Positions 1 through 7,061 of a stretch of DNA of 8,088 nucleotides are shown one piece after another (position 1 is the first letter of the stretch; each line of letters opens with the position of its first letter). Source of the stretch: an uncultured Bacteroides sp. (GTDB lineage: Bacteria > Bacteroidota > Bacteroidia > Bacteroidales > Bacteroidaceae); the NCBI GenBank assembly GCA_900557355.1, contig USSR01000291.1, forward strand, positions 1 to 8,088, written 5' to 3'. Below the pieces are notes generated by a model. That model was not told the DNA's origin, did no database searches, and saw nothing but the letters and a program-made list of their open reading frames with translations. Made by a program: the position numbers and the translations under genes.

Positions 1-760
1 CGATCAGAATGTACTCTACTGGCATTGGAGTCCCGAATATGGCTGGGCAATGGATTTCCCTGTACATGGTTATAATGAATGCCTTATCATGTACCTGCTT
101 GCTGCAGCCTCTCCCACACATGGTGTTCCCGCCGCTGTCTATCATGACGGTTGGGCACAGAACGGTGCCATCGTCGATCCCCATAAAGTAGAAGGCATCG
201 AACTTCATTTGCGCTATCAAGGTTGTGAAGCCGGGCCACTCTTCTGGGCACATTATTCTTTCCTCGGATTGGATCCGACAAACCTGAAAGATGAATATTG
301 TTCCAGCTACTTTGACGAAATGCGCAACCTGACGCTTGTGAACCGTGCTTATTGCATCCGCAATCCGAAGCACTACAAAGGTTTCGGCCCGGACTGCTGG
401 GGACTGACCGCGAGCTACTCCGTCAACGGATATGCCGCCCACATGCCGAATGAACGAGACGACCAGGGAGTCATCTCCCCTACTGCCGCCCTTTCATCCA
501 TTGTCTATACACCGGAGCAGTCGCTGGCTGTGATGCGGCACCTCTACGGAATGGGCGATAAGCTATTCGGGCCTTACGGTTTCTACGATGCCTTTAGCGA
601 AACTGATAACTGGTATCCCAAGCGATATCTCGCCATCGACCAAGGCCCGATAGCCGTCATGATAGAGAACTATCGCACCGGATTGCTATGGAACCTCTTT
701 ATGAGCCATCCGGATGTACAAAACGGATTGCAGAAACTGGGATTCTCAATAAATAAATAG
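1..760 (+). CDS. Glucoamylase-like / GH144-type beta-1,2-glucanase, C-terminal part (5' truncated)
   Basis: The open frame enters from the left edge (first full codon at 2-4) and ends at TAG 758-760, showing 252 residues. The start lies outside the window; the ATG at 50 is internal. The fragment is rich in Trp, Tyr, His and Gly. It has the aromatic block WHWSPEYGWAMDFPVHGYNE near its start, then GPLFWAHYSFLGLDP, KGFGPDCWGLTAS, GPYGFYDAF and AIDQGPIAVMIENYRTGLLW. This is the pattern of the glucoamylase-like (alpha/alpha)6-barrel family that includes GH144. Characterised GH144 enzymes cleave beta-1,2-glucan (sophoro-oligosaccharides), and in Bacteroides they act in the envelope as part of a beta-1,2-glucan pathway. 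About 250 residues of an expected 430-470 are visible, so any signal peptide cannot be checked. Family assignment is strong. Exact substrate and endo or exo mode are inferred. I do not name catalytic residues because I cannot align the family here. Confidence 0.85.
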   Translation, partial: DQNVLYWHWSPEYGWAMDFPVHGYNECLIMYLLAAASPTHGVPAAVYHDGWAQNGAIVDPHKVEGIELHLRYQGCEAGPLFWAHYSFLGLDPTNLKDEYCSSYFDEMRNLTLVNRAYCIRNPKHYKGFGPDCWGLTASYSVNGYAAHMPNERDDQGVISPTAALSSIVYTPEQSLAVMRHLYGMGDKLFGPYGFYDAFSETDNWYPKRYLAIDQGPIAVMIENYRTGLLWNLFMSHPDVQNGLQKLGFSINK

Positions 761-870
761 ATAGATAGAAAAGCCGGAAGCAATACACAATAATAGTAAA
801 TGAGTAGTCCTTGAATTGTTAGAAATCAGGGATATGTATTGGTAGCGAATGTAACGTAATGATTTGTTTT

Positions 871-896
871 TGCGGTAAAAGTAATGTTTTACCGCA
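871..896. promoter_or_regulatory. Perfect 10-bp inverted repeat upstream of the phosphoesterase gene
   Basis: The arms TGCGGTAAAA (871-880) and TTTTACCGCA (887-896) are exact reverse complements around a six-base loop, GTAATG. The loop falls where the -33 box would be expected for the -7 box at 906-913, and there is no good TTTG there. This suits an operator for a dimeric regulator. It could instead be a weak intrinsic terminator for the upstream glucanase gene, since CTTTTT follows four bases after the stem (901-906), though the run is short and offset. The symmetry is seen directly; the role is inferred. Confidence 0.5.
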
Positions 897-905
897 GAAA
901 CTTTT

Positions 906-913
906 TATCTTTG
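906..913 (+). promoter_or_regulatory. Probable -7 promoter box for the phosphoesterase-propeller gene
   Basis: TATCTTTG matches the Bacteroides -7 consensus TAnnTTTG at every defined position and lies 30 bases before the ATG at 944. The -33 region, 19-21 bp upstream, has only weak similarity to TTTG (AATG at 883-886). Either the promoter needs an activator or the box is a chance match. Transcription would start near 917-922 and give a leader of about 25 bases. Confidence 0.5.
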
Positions 914-939
914 GGGGAACACTTACTAATACCCCCAAA
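910..939. promoter_or_regulatory. Perfect 8-bp GC-rich inverted repeat over the -7 box and leader
   Basis: TTTGGGGG (910-917) and CCCCCAAA (932-939) are perfect reverse complements around a 14-base A/T-rich loop. The left arm shares TTTG with the -7 box, and the right arm ends four bases before the ATG at 944. If transcripts start upstream of 910, the RNA would fold into a five-G:C stem just before the start codon and could limit ribosome access. If transcription starts near 920, only the right arm is transcribed and the element could act only as DNA. Confidence 0.5.
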
Positions 940-943
940 AATC

Positions 944-2827
944 ATGAAAAAAATTTTATTGGCTATCTGCGTGATAGCGTTGTCTGTCCTCTCCTACGGG
1001 CAAGACATCAACCAACGAGCCTTCACTTTCGCCTGGCTCAGCGATGTACACCTCAATTCTTTCGCCTATGCCGAAGATGATCTGCGGCAATCCATTGAAG
1101 ACATCAATGCTAATCCAGATGTTGATTTCACTATTCTCAGCGGCGACGTCACCGAATTCGGTGATACCAAAGAATTCTATCTGCTGCAAGACATTCTGAA
1201 AGATTTCAGGAAGCCTTATTTCCTCATTCCCGGCAATCATGATGTAAACTGGAGTGAAAACGGATGCACGATGTTCGACAAGATTTTCCAGGCTTCCCAT
1301 TTTTGTTATGACTGGCAGGGAGTTCGTTTCATCGGCTGTGGCGCCGGACCAAGCCTACGTATGGGACCGCCTCACATCCCCCGCGAAGAGATTCTGTGGC
1401 TCGACTCCATCGTCCGTGCTACTCCGGCAAAGCAACCCATTATCTTCATCAATCACTTTCCTCTCAATCAGGATCTGAGTAACTGGTACGAAGTTATCGA
1501 CATTCTCAAAACACGCAATATCCAGGCAATACTCGGAGGACACCTACACGTGAACCATGCTTACGATGCCGAAGGAATTCCTGCCGTTATAGGTCGTTCT
1601 TCCTTAAGAAGGGAAGACCCCATAGGCGGATATAACCTGGTACACCTGCGTGGTGATACACTGGAGTTCAACGAACGGATCATCAAGACCGAAACCCGTC
1701 CGGCTTGGAACACTATTCAACTGCAATCTCCAGCCGGGAAGAAGGATACGGTTTACTATCGGCCGGACTTTTCCATCAATGCTACCTACCCTTCCATCCG
1801 TGAGGTTTGGAAACTCAAAGATGTGACGGACGTGGCCTCACAAGCCGGCATTGATGGTAGCCTATACGTTTATACTAATACCGCGGGTGTGGTTCATGCC
1901 CTCAATACCACCAACGGAGAAACCTTGTGGACCTACACTACGGGAAACAAAATCTTCTCCGCCCCTTTCATTACCCCGAAACTCGTCATCGTTTCTTCGT
2001 GCGACGGTTTCGTCTATGCGCTGGACAAGAAGCGGGGAACCGTACGTTGGAAATACAATACCAACTATCCTATTGTGGCTTGTCCGGTGGTTGCCAACGA
2101 AACCATTTACATCGGTAGCAGCAACGGCAAGTTCTACTCACTGAAACTGGCCGACGGCACATTGAACTGGGTTTGCGAAGGTTTGCAGGGATACATAGAA
2201 TCGCGCCCTGCCGTAAACAAAGAACATGTATATATAGGAACCTGGGGAGCCATGTTCTATGCCATCGACCGAAAGACGGGAAAAAAGGTATGGGAGTTCG
2301 ACACCAAGCGGGGCAGATATTTTTCACCGGGCGCCTGCTGGCCGATAGTGCTACCTTATACCGATCAAAGCAAGAAGGCCGAACAAGTCATTGTCCTCAG
2401 TTCAGATTATTTCATACGTGCCTTCCAGCCCGATAATGGAGAAATTCTTTGGGCTTCCGACAAAGCAAAAGGGCGGGAGTCCCTCGGATTCTCACCGGAC
2501 GGAAAAACAATGTATGTGAAAGGGATTAAGGATAACATAACTGCCGTAGATATCTCTCACGGGAAGTACACCACACTTTGGAGTACTTCGATGCCATACA
2601 AGGGTAATTTCATTCCCACCCGAATGGAAACGACCAGACAATTAGTCTTTATTCCTACCGAATTTGGCGTGCTCCATGCTGTGAAGACAGATGGAAGCGG
2701 AATTGCGTGGTCTCATAAAATTTCTCATTCGGCAATCACTTCTCTGATCAATGCAGGGAAAGGAAGGGTAATTGTGATGACGATGGATGGAACAATTATG
2801 TGTCTGGAATATCCACTTATCAGATAA
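944..2827 (+). CDS. Secreted calcineurin-type metallophosphoesterase fused to a PQQ-like beta-propeller
   Basis: This 627-residue protein starts at ATG 944. An in-frame ATG at 884 would add 20 residues ahead of an obvious signal peptide, so it was not used. Residues 1-19 form the signal peptide (MKKILLAICVIALSVLSYG). Residues about 27-250 carry all five metal-binding blocks of calcineurin-like phosphoesterases: SDVH (D34, H36), GD (67-68), GNHD (97-100), NHFP (H171) and GGHLH (H200, H202). Such enzymes hydrolyse phosphomono- or phosphodiesters with two metal ions. Residues about 300-623 hold roughly eight repeats of the form 'VYxxxxxGxxxALdxxtGkxxW', for example GETLW, GTVRW, GTLNW, GKKVW and GEILW, which is a PQQ-like beta-propeller. 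The propeller probably binds a ligand or partner; nothing shows that it binds PQQ. The location is likely periplasmic or cell surface. No lipobox Cys is evident at the cleavage site. It follows the GH144-like gene on the same strand after 183 bases, so a link to beta-1,2-glucan processing is plausible but unproven. Confidence 0.9.
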   Translation: MKKILLAICVIALSVLSYGQDINQRAFTFAWLSDVHLNSFAYAEDDLRQSIEDINANPDVDFTILSGDVTEFGDTKEFYLLQDILKDFRKPYFLIPGNHDVNWSENGCTMFDKIFQASHFCYDWQGVRFIGCGAGPSLRMGPPHIPREEILWLDSIVRATPAKQPIIFINHFPLNQDLSNWYEVIDILKTRNIQAILGGHLHVNHAYDAEGIPAVIGRSSLRREDPIGGYNLVHLRGDTLEFNERIIKTETRPAWNTIQLQSPAGKKDTVYYRPDFSINATYPSIREVWKLKDVTDVASQAGIDGSLYVYTNTAGVVHALNTTNGETLWTYTTGNKIFSAPFITPKLVIVSSCDGFVYALDKKRGTVRWKYNTNYPIVACPVVANETIYIGSSNGKFYSLKLADGTLNWVCEGLQGYIESRPAVNKEHVYIGTWGAMFYAIDRKTGKKVWEFDTKRGRYFSPGACWPIVLPYTDQSKKAEQVIVLSSDYFIRAFQPDNGEILWASDKAKGRESLGFSPDGKTMYVKGIKDNITAVDISHGKYTTLWSTSMPYKGNFIPTRMETTRQLVFIPTEFGVLHAVKTDGSGIAWSHKISHSAITSLINAGKGRVIVMTMDGTIMCLEYPLIR

Positions 2828-2858
2828 CTGATAAAAAGAAGAGGTTGCCATAAAGAAT

Positions 2859-2894
2859 GCCCCTCAAAAGTTAAACAAAAAACTTTTGGGGGGC
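2859..2894. terminator. Strong hairpin between convergent genes, probable bidirectional terminator
   Basis: A 14-bp stem pairs GCCCCTCAAAAGTT (2859-2872) with AACTTTTGGGGGGC (2881-2894) around an eight-base loop, with a single T-G wobble. It lies 32 bases after the stop of the plus-strand phosphoesterase gene and 51 bases after the stop of the minus-strand receptor gene. The T-tract on the plus strand (2912-2918) is 17 bases away, and on the minus strand only ATTCTTT follows. It is therefore not a textbook intrinsic terminator in either direction, but position and stability support shared termination. Confidence 0.7.
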
Positions 2895-2944
2895 ACTTCA
2901 ATTAAGCTCCCTTTTTTTAATCTGTTTAATATGCCAGTAATGGA

Positions 2945-5467
2945 TTATTCTCCACCGCCACCGCCTTCGCCGCCGCCACTTTTCACATCATCATTACTGA
3001 TGGTGCGTGCAGCTTTCTTCACGCTGGCTTTCAATTCACCGATACGATAGCTAACGCTTACACCAAAGCGCTGACGAGTATACCGATTCCAGCTGTCCTG
3101 GGTAAATCCTACACCTTCTATACTTGAAGTAGGACTTGTGTACTTCTTAAAGAAGTTGCTGGCAAATGCTGACAATGTCAAACGCTTATTCAGGAATGAC
3201 TTGTTCACACTCAATCCATAGTCAAAGAAGCTGCTACCCTTTCCTTGCAGCATGATCCAAGGTGTCTGACCATAAATATTCAAACTGATACGCCAGTCAT
3301 GGGGCAAAGATTGCTGAGCACCACCATAGGCAAACAGATTCCAACCGTCATTCTTCAGTCCATTGGCACCTTCCATATAAGTATAGTTTCCGTAAAGGTT
3401 AGCATAAATACGAGTATTGGAAGTAGCATTCCAGTTTACATAACCACTCAGACTGGCATTTCTACTCTTACCAATATTCTGGTAAGTAGAATAAAGTACC
3501 TCTTTACCAGTAGGATTCTGCAAACCTTCGATTTCCGTATCCTTCACCTGCTCGGTTACTTGTTCAATACTATTGTTAGTAAAGCTGTAACGTGCTGAAA
3601 GATTGATGTTGAACTTCTGAGTAAAGTTACTGTAACTCAGATTGAATGAATGACTCTTTTCACTGTCGAGGTGAGAGTTACCCTGACTGATATTAGTAGG
3701 ATTGCTATCATTCAGATAAGGATTCAGATACCAGATACCCGGACGGTAAATACGCATATTATAGCCGAAACGCAGGTTAGACATATCCGTCAACTTATAG
3801 CCGATACTTGCAGAAGGTACCACATCGTCAAAGTTCTTATTGAAGTCATCACCTCTGCCCAACAAGTATTTCACTTCCTGCTTGGTATGTTCATAGCGCA
3901 CACCCAGTCTTCCGGAGATCTTCTTCACCCTCAGCCCATAACCCATATATGCAGCCAGAATGTCGTTCTGATGTTTATAATGCGAGCTATGCTCTTCATC
4001 CAGTACATAGTCTCCCGTAGTCCCTATTTGACGTTCATAACGGTCGTCTTCCGAAGAATTGTCACGGAGAATATATTTAGCTCCGGCTTCCAGTGTATGT
4101 ATCTTGCCGATAGGCGTTGTATAGTCAGCCTGAAAAGTATGCTCCGTAGTATTCTGAGAACCATCGTTATTCAGGTCATACAAACGCTTCAGGAAGTCTT
4201 CCCAATCAGTAGCGGCATGCATGTCATTATAAGTGGAGTATGAATCCGAGGTCTGCGGGCTGGTATTAATCTTATAAGATAAGGTAAACATACGGTCTTT
4301 CACATGGAACATACGTTGATAGTCAACGCCACCGTCGATAGAATACCATGAGCTCTTGCTCCTGCCGTCTGAGACATAGCGATATAGCTCATTACTTGTA
4401 CCGGGTGCAGTAGCCAGAGTATTGTTGATACTGGTACTATTGTTTCCACCGCCCCAGAGTCCGAATGACATAGAAACCAGACGCAAGGTATCAATTTCAT
4501 AACTGGCTTCCATGCTACCTGACTGGAAATTACCATGTCCCTTGCTGCTACCGTCGTAGTCCAGGTCTGAAGAGCCTTCAGTAACATCACCTACCGTACG
4601 GCGATTTCCACCGGAATAACTACGTGGACGGTCATTATAATTATAATTGTAGCGTGCACTCACCGTCAGTTTACCACTCTTCACAGTACCGAACAAACCG
4701 CCTCCGGCTCCCATGTTACTAACATTTCCACTGAATGTAGCTGTATAACCTTCCAATCCGCTACCTACAGTAACGATATTCAGGATACCACCCACACCTT
4801 CGGCATCATACTTAGGACCAGGGTTCGTAATTACCTCAATATGCTTAATAGAGTTGGCAGGCATACTTTTCAGTACTTCTGTCGGATTGTTACTCATCAT
4901 ATTGTTAGGTTTACCATTCACATATACCTTAAAGCTACTACTACCGTTCACCTTGATGTTGTCTTCACCGTCTACCGTAACCAAGGGTACTTTACGAAGC
5001 ATCTCCAATACAGAATTGGATTTTGAGTCAGGATCATCCTGCACATTATATTCTATTTTATCGATATCGGCTTTCACCAGTGGTTTTTGGGCTACCACTT
5101 CTACTTGTCCCAATTCATTGGAAGCATCCGTAATGTACAATGTTCCGAAATCAACAAGTTTCTCTCCGGCTTTCACTGTGAAATCTTTCACAATCGTGTT
5201 TCTACCAATGGAAGAAATCGTCATCACAAAATTACCTGTTCCAGGCACTTTCTCCTGAAACTTACCTTTCATGTCCGTAACCAGCATTTTCAAAGCATTC
5301 GCAGGAGCTTCTTTTTTTACGATTTTGATTGTGGCGTAAGGTTCTCCCTCCTGCGTCAGCGAGTCGAGCAAGACTCCTTTAATCTGGAACGTAGGCGCCG
5401 CATTCTGTGCCGCTACTAATGAGGATACCACCAACATAATGAGCAGCAAAGAGCATTTAATTTTCAT
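2945..5467 (-). CDS. TonB-dependent-receptor-like outer membrane beta-barrel protein
   Basis: This 840-residue protein has a signal peptide at 1-20 (KCSLLLIMLVVSSLVAA, then Q21). Residues about 27-113 form a carboxypeptidase-regulatory-like beta-sandwich ending in FGTLYI, typical of Bacteroidota receptors. A plug domain follows at about 120-235, recognised by VEVVAQKPLVK, the VLEMLRKVPLVTVDG block, KVYVNGKP and the end EVITNPGPKYDAEGVGGILNIVT. Residues about 240-810 are a long run of alternating, aromatic- and Asn/Ser-rich strands, consistent with an outer-membrane beta-barrel (OMP_b-brl_3 type). The last strand ends near SVSYRIGELKASVKK, and an unusual tail KSGGGEGGGGGE closes the protein at 829-840. 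There is no SusD-like gene next to it, so it is not a classical SusCD pair; the cargo is unknown. It may import a ligand or act mainly in the envelope. The leader before ATG 5467 is A-rich, without a Shine-Dalgarno. The DUF4010-type gene lies 185 bases upstream on the same strand. Confidence 0.9.
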   Translation of the reverse strand: MKIKCSLLLIMLVVSSLVAAQNAAPTFQIKGVLLDSLTQEGEPYATIKIVKKEAPANALKMLVTDMKGKFQEKVPGTGNFVMTISSIGRNTIVKDFTVKAGEKLVDFGTLYITDASNELGQVEVVAQKPLVKADIDKIEYNVQDDPDSKSNSVLEMLRKVPLVTVDGEDNIKVNGSSSFKVYVNGKPNNMMSNNPTEVLKSMPANSIKHIEVITNPGPKYDAEGVGGILNIVTVGSGLEGYTATFSGNVSNMGAGGGLFGTVKSGKLTVSARYNYNYNDRPRSYSGGNRRTVGDVTEGSSDLDYDGSSKGHGNFQSGSMEASYEIDTLRLVSMSFGLWGGGNNSTSINNTLATAPGTSNELYRYVSDGRSKSSWYSIDGGVDYQRMFHVKDRMFTLSYKINTSPQTSDSYSTYNDMHAATDWEDFLKRLYDLNNDGSQNTTEHTFQADYTTPIGKIHTLEAGAKYILRDNSSEDDRYERQIGTTGDYVLDEEHSSHYKHQNDILAAYMGYGLRVKKISGRLGVRYEHTKQEVKYLLGRGDDFNKNFDDVVPSASIGYKLTDMSNLRFGYNMRIYRPGIWYLNPYLNDSNPTNISQGNSHLDSEKSHSFNLSYSNFTQKFNINLSARYSFTNNSIEQVTEQVKDTEIEGLQNPTGKEVLYSTYQNIGKSRNASLSGYVNWNATSNTRIYANLYGNYTYMEGANGLKNDGWNLFAYGGAQQSLPHDWRISLNIYGQTPWIMLQGKGSSFFDYGLSVNKSFLNKRLTLSAFASNFFKKYTSPTSSIEGVGFTQDSWNRYTRQRFGVSVSYRIGELKASVKKAARTISNDDVKSGGGEGGGGGE

Positions 5468-5552
5468 TTCTGTTTTTGTTTGTTTGATGAATATTTAGTT
5501 GACTGTTTTTGTATTAGACGTATAATGTAGTCATTTTGTCACATGGATGCAG

Positions 5553-5560
5553 CAAAAATA
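5553..5560 (-). promoter_or_regulatory. Weak candidate -7 box for the beta-barrel receptor gene
   Basis: On the minus strand the bases read TATTTTTG, which fits TAnnTTTG. They lie 85 bases before the ATG at 5467, giving a leader of roughly 80 bases. No TTTG is present 19-21 bp upstream (CTCG, TCTC or TTCT instead), so support is weak. The rest of the 185-base gap 5468-5652 is A/T-rich. I see no hairpin terminator for the upstream gene and no small gene in it. Confidence 0.3.
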
Positions 5561-5652
5561 GGCTCTTTTTCTTTATCTACGAGAATTTCGGAGTTAAAAA
5601 AGCACAAAGAAGAGGGGATAATAGAGAATTCTTGTAAGTATCCTGATAAAAT

Positions 5653-6945
5653 CTATAGCAAATAGAAGAAAAGAAGCAAACAGACATTGATTGCAATCAC
5701 ACCACCAAACCCACGCAATACCCACCGGCGCAACGGACTCTTCCCACCTGCAAAAAACAACGCATAGCACATATTTACGGCAATATTGCTCACAATAGCC
5801 TGCATACAGCAAGCCGTCACCACCATAACAGCAACTCCCGAACCTTGCAATAAATTCAAAATAAACGGAGTAATATCACTCAGCCCGGCAATAAACGATA
5901 GCACATTCAATCCACCAGTACCCGTATAAAGTAAAGTGTAATGCGTCACAATAGTGAATATCACAAACAGAACGGCAAAAATAAGTGCAACCTTAAATTC
6001 CAACGGGTTGCTGCTATCTTCTTCTTCAGCCTCTTCATCTGTTGACGGAACTTGTTTACGTTTCCGATGCAGATACCAGGCTACTCCGGCTGTCACTAAA
6101 GACATAATCAGCAAATATGGATAGATAGCGGCAAGAATTTCCTTACTGAATATACCTATTAATATAAGGAAACGGAGAAACATCATACTTACAGCCAACA
6201 ACATGGCTGCTGCATATTCCGGCGCTTCCTGCGCAGGCGCCTTACGGCTCTTGCGTGCCAGCACGGAAATGGTTGCCGTGCTACTATATAAACCACCGAT
6301 GATACCGGATACCAGAATACCGGATTCATGGAAAACATACCGCCTCAGCAAGTAAGACAAATAAGAGATGCCGGATACCACCACCGTAGCCAGCCAGACG
6401 GTATAAGGAGTGAGATTTATATCCGGTATCAGATTTTCGTTGGGCAACATGGGTAAGATAATACCACTGATGGCAAGGAACTTGGCTAGAGTGATCATTT
6501 CGTCATTCTTCATACGCTGCGCAAGTTCCGTAAAGGTATGCTTCAATTCTGTAAAAAGCAATACCGTCACCACCACCATCACATAAAACCAAGAAGGTTG
6601 CGTGTCCACAATGGGAGCAATACAATAAGTGATCAGTGCAATAATAATGGTAGTAACTCCGAATACATGGAATTGAGATTGCTTGACGTAATAATTCAGC
6701 CCGAGCAGCAGACCTAATATCGCTCCCCCACCCATAAACAAGCGATATTCCACCGGATCGAGAATATAAAGCAAATAACCCAGAATACCTATAAAAGTGA
6801 ACGTACGGTCCGTACCGAACAAGGTAGTTTCACCTTCACGCTTCAAACTGATTTTCCGCTGTGAAAGACCTATCAATAAAGAGAATAAGGTTACCAGTAC
6901 AAAAGTTACCAATTCTCTCGGCAGATATTCATAAAGTTTCTCCAT
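5653..6945 (-). CDS. MgtC/SapB-DUF4010 family polytopic inner membrane protein
   Basis: This 430-residue protein is mostly hydrophobic, with about 12-14 membrane segments (for example 13-27, 50-62, 71-86, 93-112, 118-132, 152-168, 183-200, 246-266, 272-291, 318-336, 370-395 and 411-430). The N-terminal third has the MgtC/SapB signature: FSLLIGLSQR (21-30), then FGTDRTFTFIGILGYLL, equivalent to the usual 'LIGLERE...GLRTF' pattern. The second half, with SGIIGGLYSSTATISVLARKSR (about 213-234) and a final SxxMQAIVSN-type helix, fits DUF4010. A charged cytoplasmic loop follows helix 272-291: basic HRKRK (293-297), then acidic TDEEAEEED (302-310). Function is not established for this branch. MgtC relatives are linked to Mg2+ and phosphate homeostasis and survival in low Mg2+, but transport itself is unproven. 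There is no alternative Met before residue 71, so ATG 6945 is the start. A promoter and a 22-bp repeat array lie directly upstream. Confidence 0.88.
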   Translation of the reverse strand: MEKLYEYLPRELVTFVLVTLFSLLIGLSQRKISLKREGETTLFGTDRTFTFIGILGYLLYILDPVEYRLFMGGGAILGLLLGLNYYVKQSQFHVFGVTTIIIALITYCIAPIVDTQPSWFYVMVVVTVLLFTELKHTFTELAQRMKNDEMITLAKFLAISGIILPMLPNENLIPDINLTPYTVWLATVVVSGISYLSYLLRRYVFHESGILVSGIIGGLYSSTATISVLARKSRKAPAQEAPEYAAAMLLAVSMMFLRFLILIGIFSKEILAAIYPYLLIMSLVTAGVAWYLHRKRKQVPSTDEEAEEEDSSNPLEFKVALIFAVLFVIFTIVTHYTLLYTGTGGLNVLSFIAGLSDITPFILNLLQGSGVAVMVVTACCMQAIVSNIAVNMCYALFFAGGKSPLRRWVLRGFGGVIAINVCLLLFFYLL

Positions 6946-6954
6946 TTCCTACTC

Positions 6955-6985
6955 TAAATATACCTGATTAGCAGCCGGTTGCAAA
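6955..6985 (-). promoter_or_regulatory. Promoter for the MgtC/DUF4010 gene (TTTG-N19-TATATTTA)
   Basis: On the minus strand TTTG (6985-6982) is followed after exactly 19 bases by TATATTTA (6962-6955), one base off TAnnTTTG. This is a good Bacteroides primary-sigma promoter. The -7 box ends only nine bases before the ATG at 6945, so the transcript would have almost no leader. The 22-bp repeats begin three bases upstream of the -33 box. Confidence 0.6.
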
Positions 6986-6988
6986 GAG

Positions 6989-7054
6989 TTAACTTTCTGT
7001 TGACAAGAACTTAACTTCTTGCGGACAAGGTATTAACTTCCTGTCGACAGGCTG
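6989..7054. repeat. Three 22-bp tandem direct repeats with internal dyads
   Basis: Copies lie at 6989-7010, 7011-7032 and 7033-7054. Each begins TTAACTT, then has CTG or TTG, then GACA followed by AG or GG. The period is exactly 22 bases. Each copy holds an imperfect dyad, and in the third copy it is a perfect 12-bp palindrome, CCTGTCGACAGG (7040-7051). A degraded fourth copy may lie at 6968-6988 (13 of 21 positions), overlapping the promoter. The array fills the gap between the CYTH stop (7062) and the MgtC/DUF4010 promoter. A 22-bp period is about two helical turns, so bound proteins would sit on the same DNA face. A regulatory binding array is the best guess. The repeats are contiguous without spacers, so this is not a CRISPR. 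Confidence 0.75.
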
Positions 7055-7061
7055 TTACACT

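Noticed and set aside
751..770. Short ATAG tetranucleotide repeat overlapping the glucanase stop codon
   Set aside because: Only about three units are present, too few to treat as a phase-variable tract.
884..943. Upstream ATG extending the phosphoesterase by 20 residues
   Set aside because: The extension lies across both inverted repeats and the -7 box and would bury a typical signal peptide that starts at ATG 944.
3650..4243. 197-residue open frame on the plus strand, opposite the receptor gene
   Set aside because: It is an antisense shadow of a long, clearly coding beta-barrel gene. Its translation has no recognisable motif and it has no promoter.
4854..5258. 134-residue open frame on the plus strand, also antisense to the receptor
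   Set aside because: It overlaps the well-conserved plug-domain coding sequence on the other strand and shows no family features.
5468..5652. Terminator or small RNA between the receptor and the MgtC-like gene
   Set aside because: I found only A/T-rich sequence and short chance palindromes such as AGAATTCT; no stable stem followed by a T-run.
5594..5812. 72-residue minus-strand frame overlapping the 3' end of the MgtC/DUF4010 gene
   Set aside because: It is a shifted-frame shadow of the membrane-protein gene, with no start context of its own.
6989..7054. CRISPR array
   Set aside because: The 22-bp units are directly adjacent and imperfect, with no spacers and no cas genes in view.
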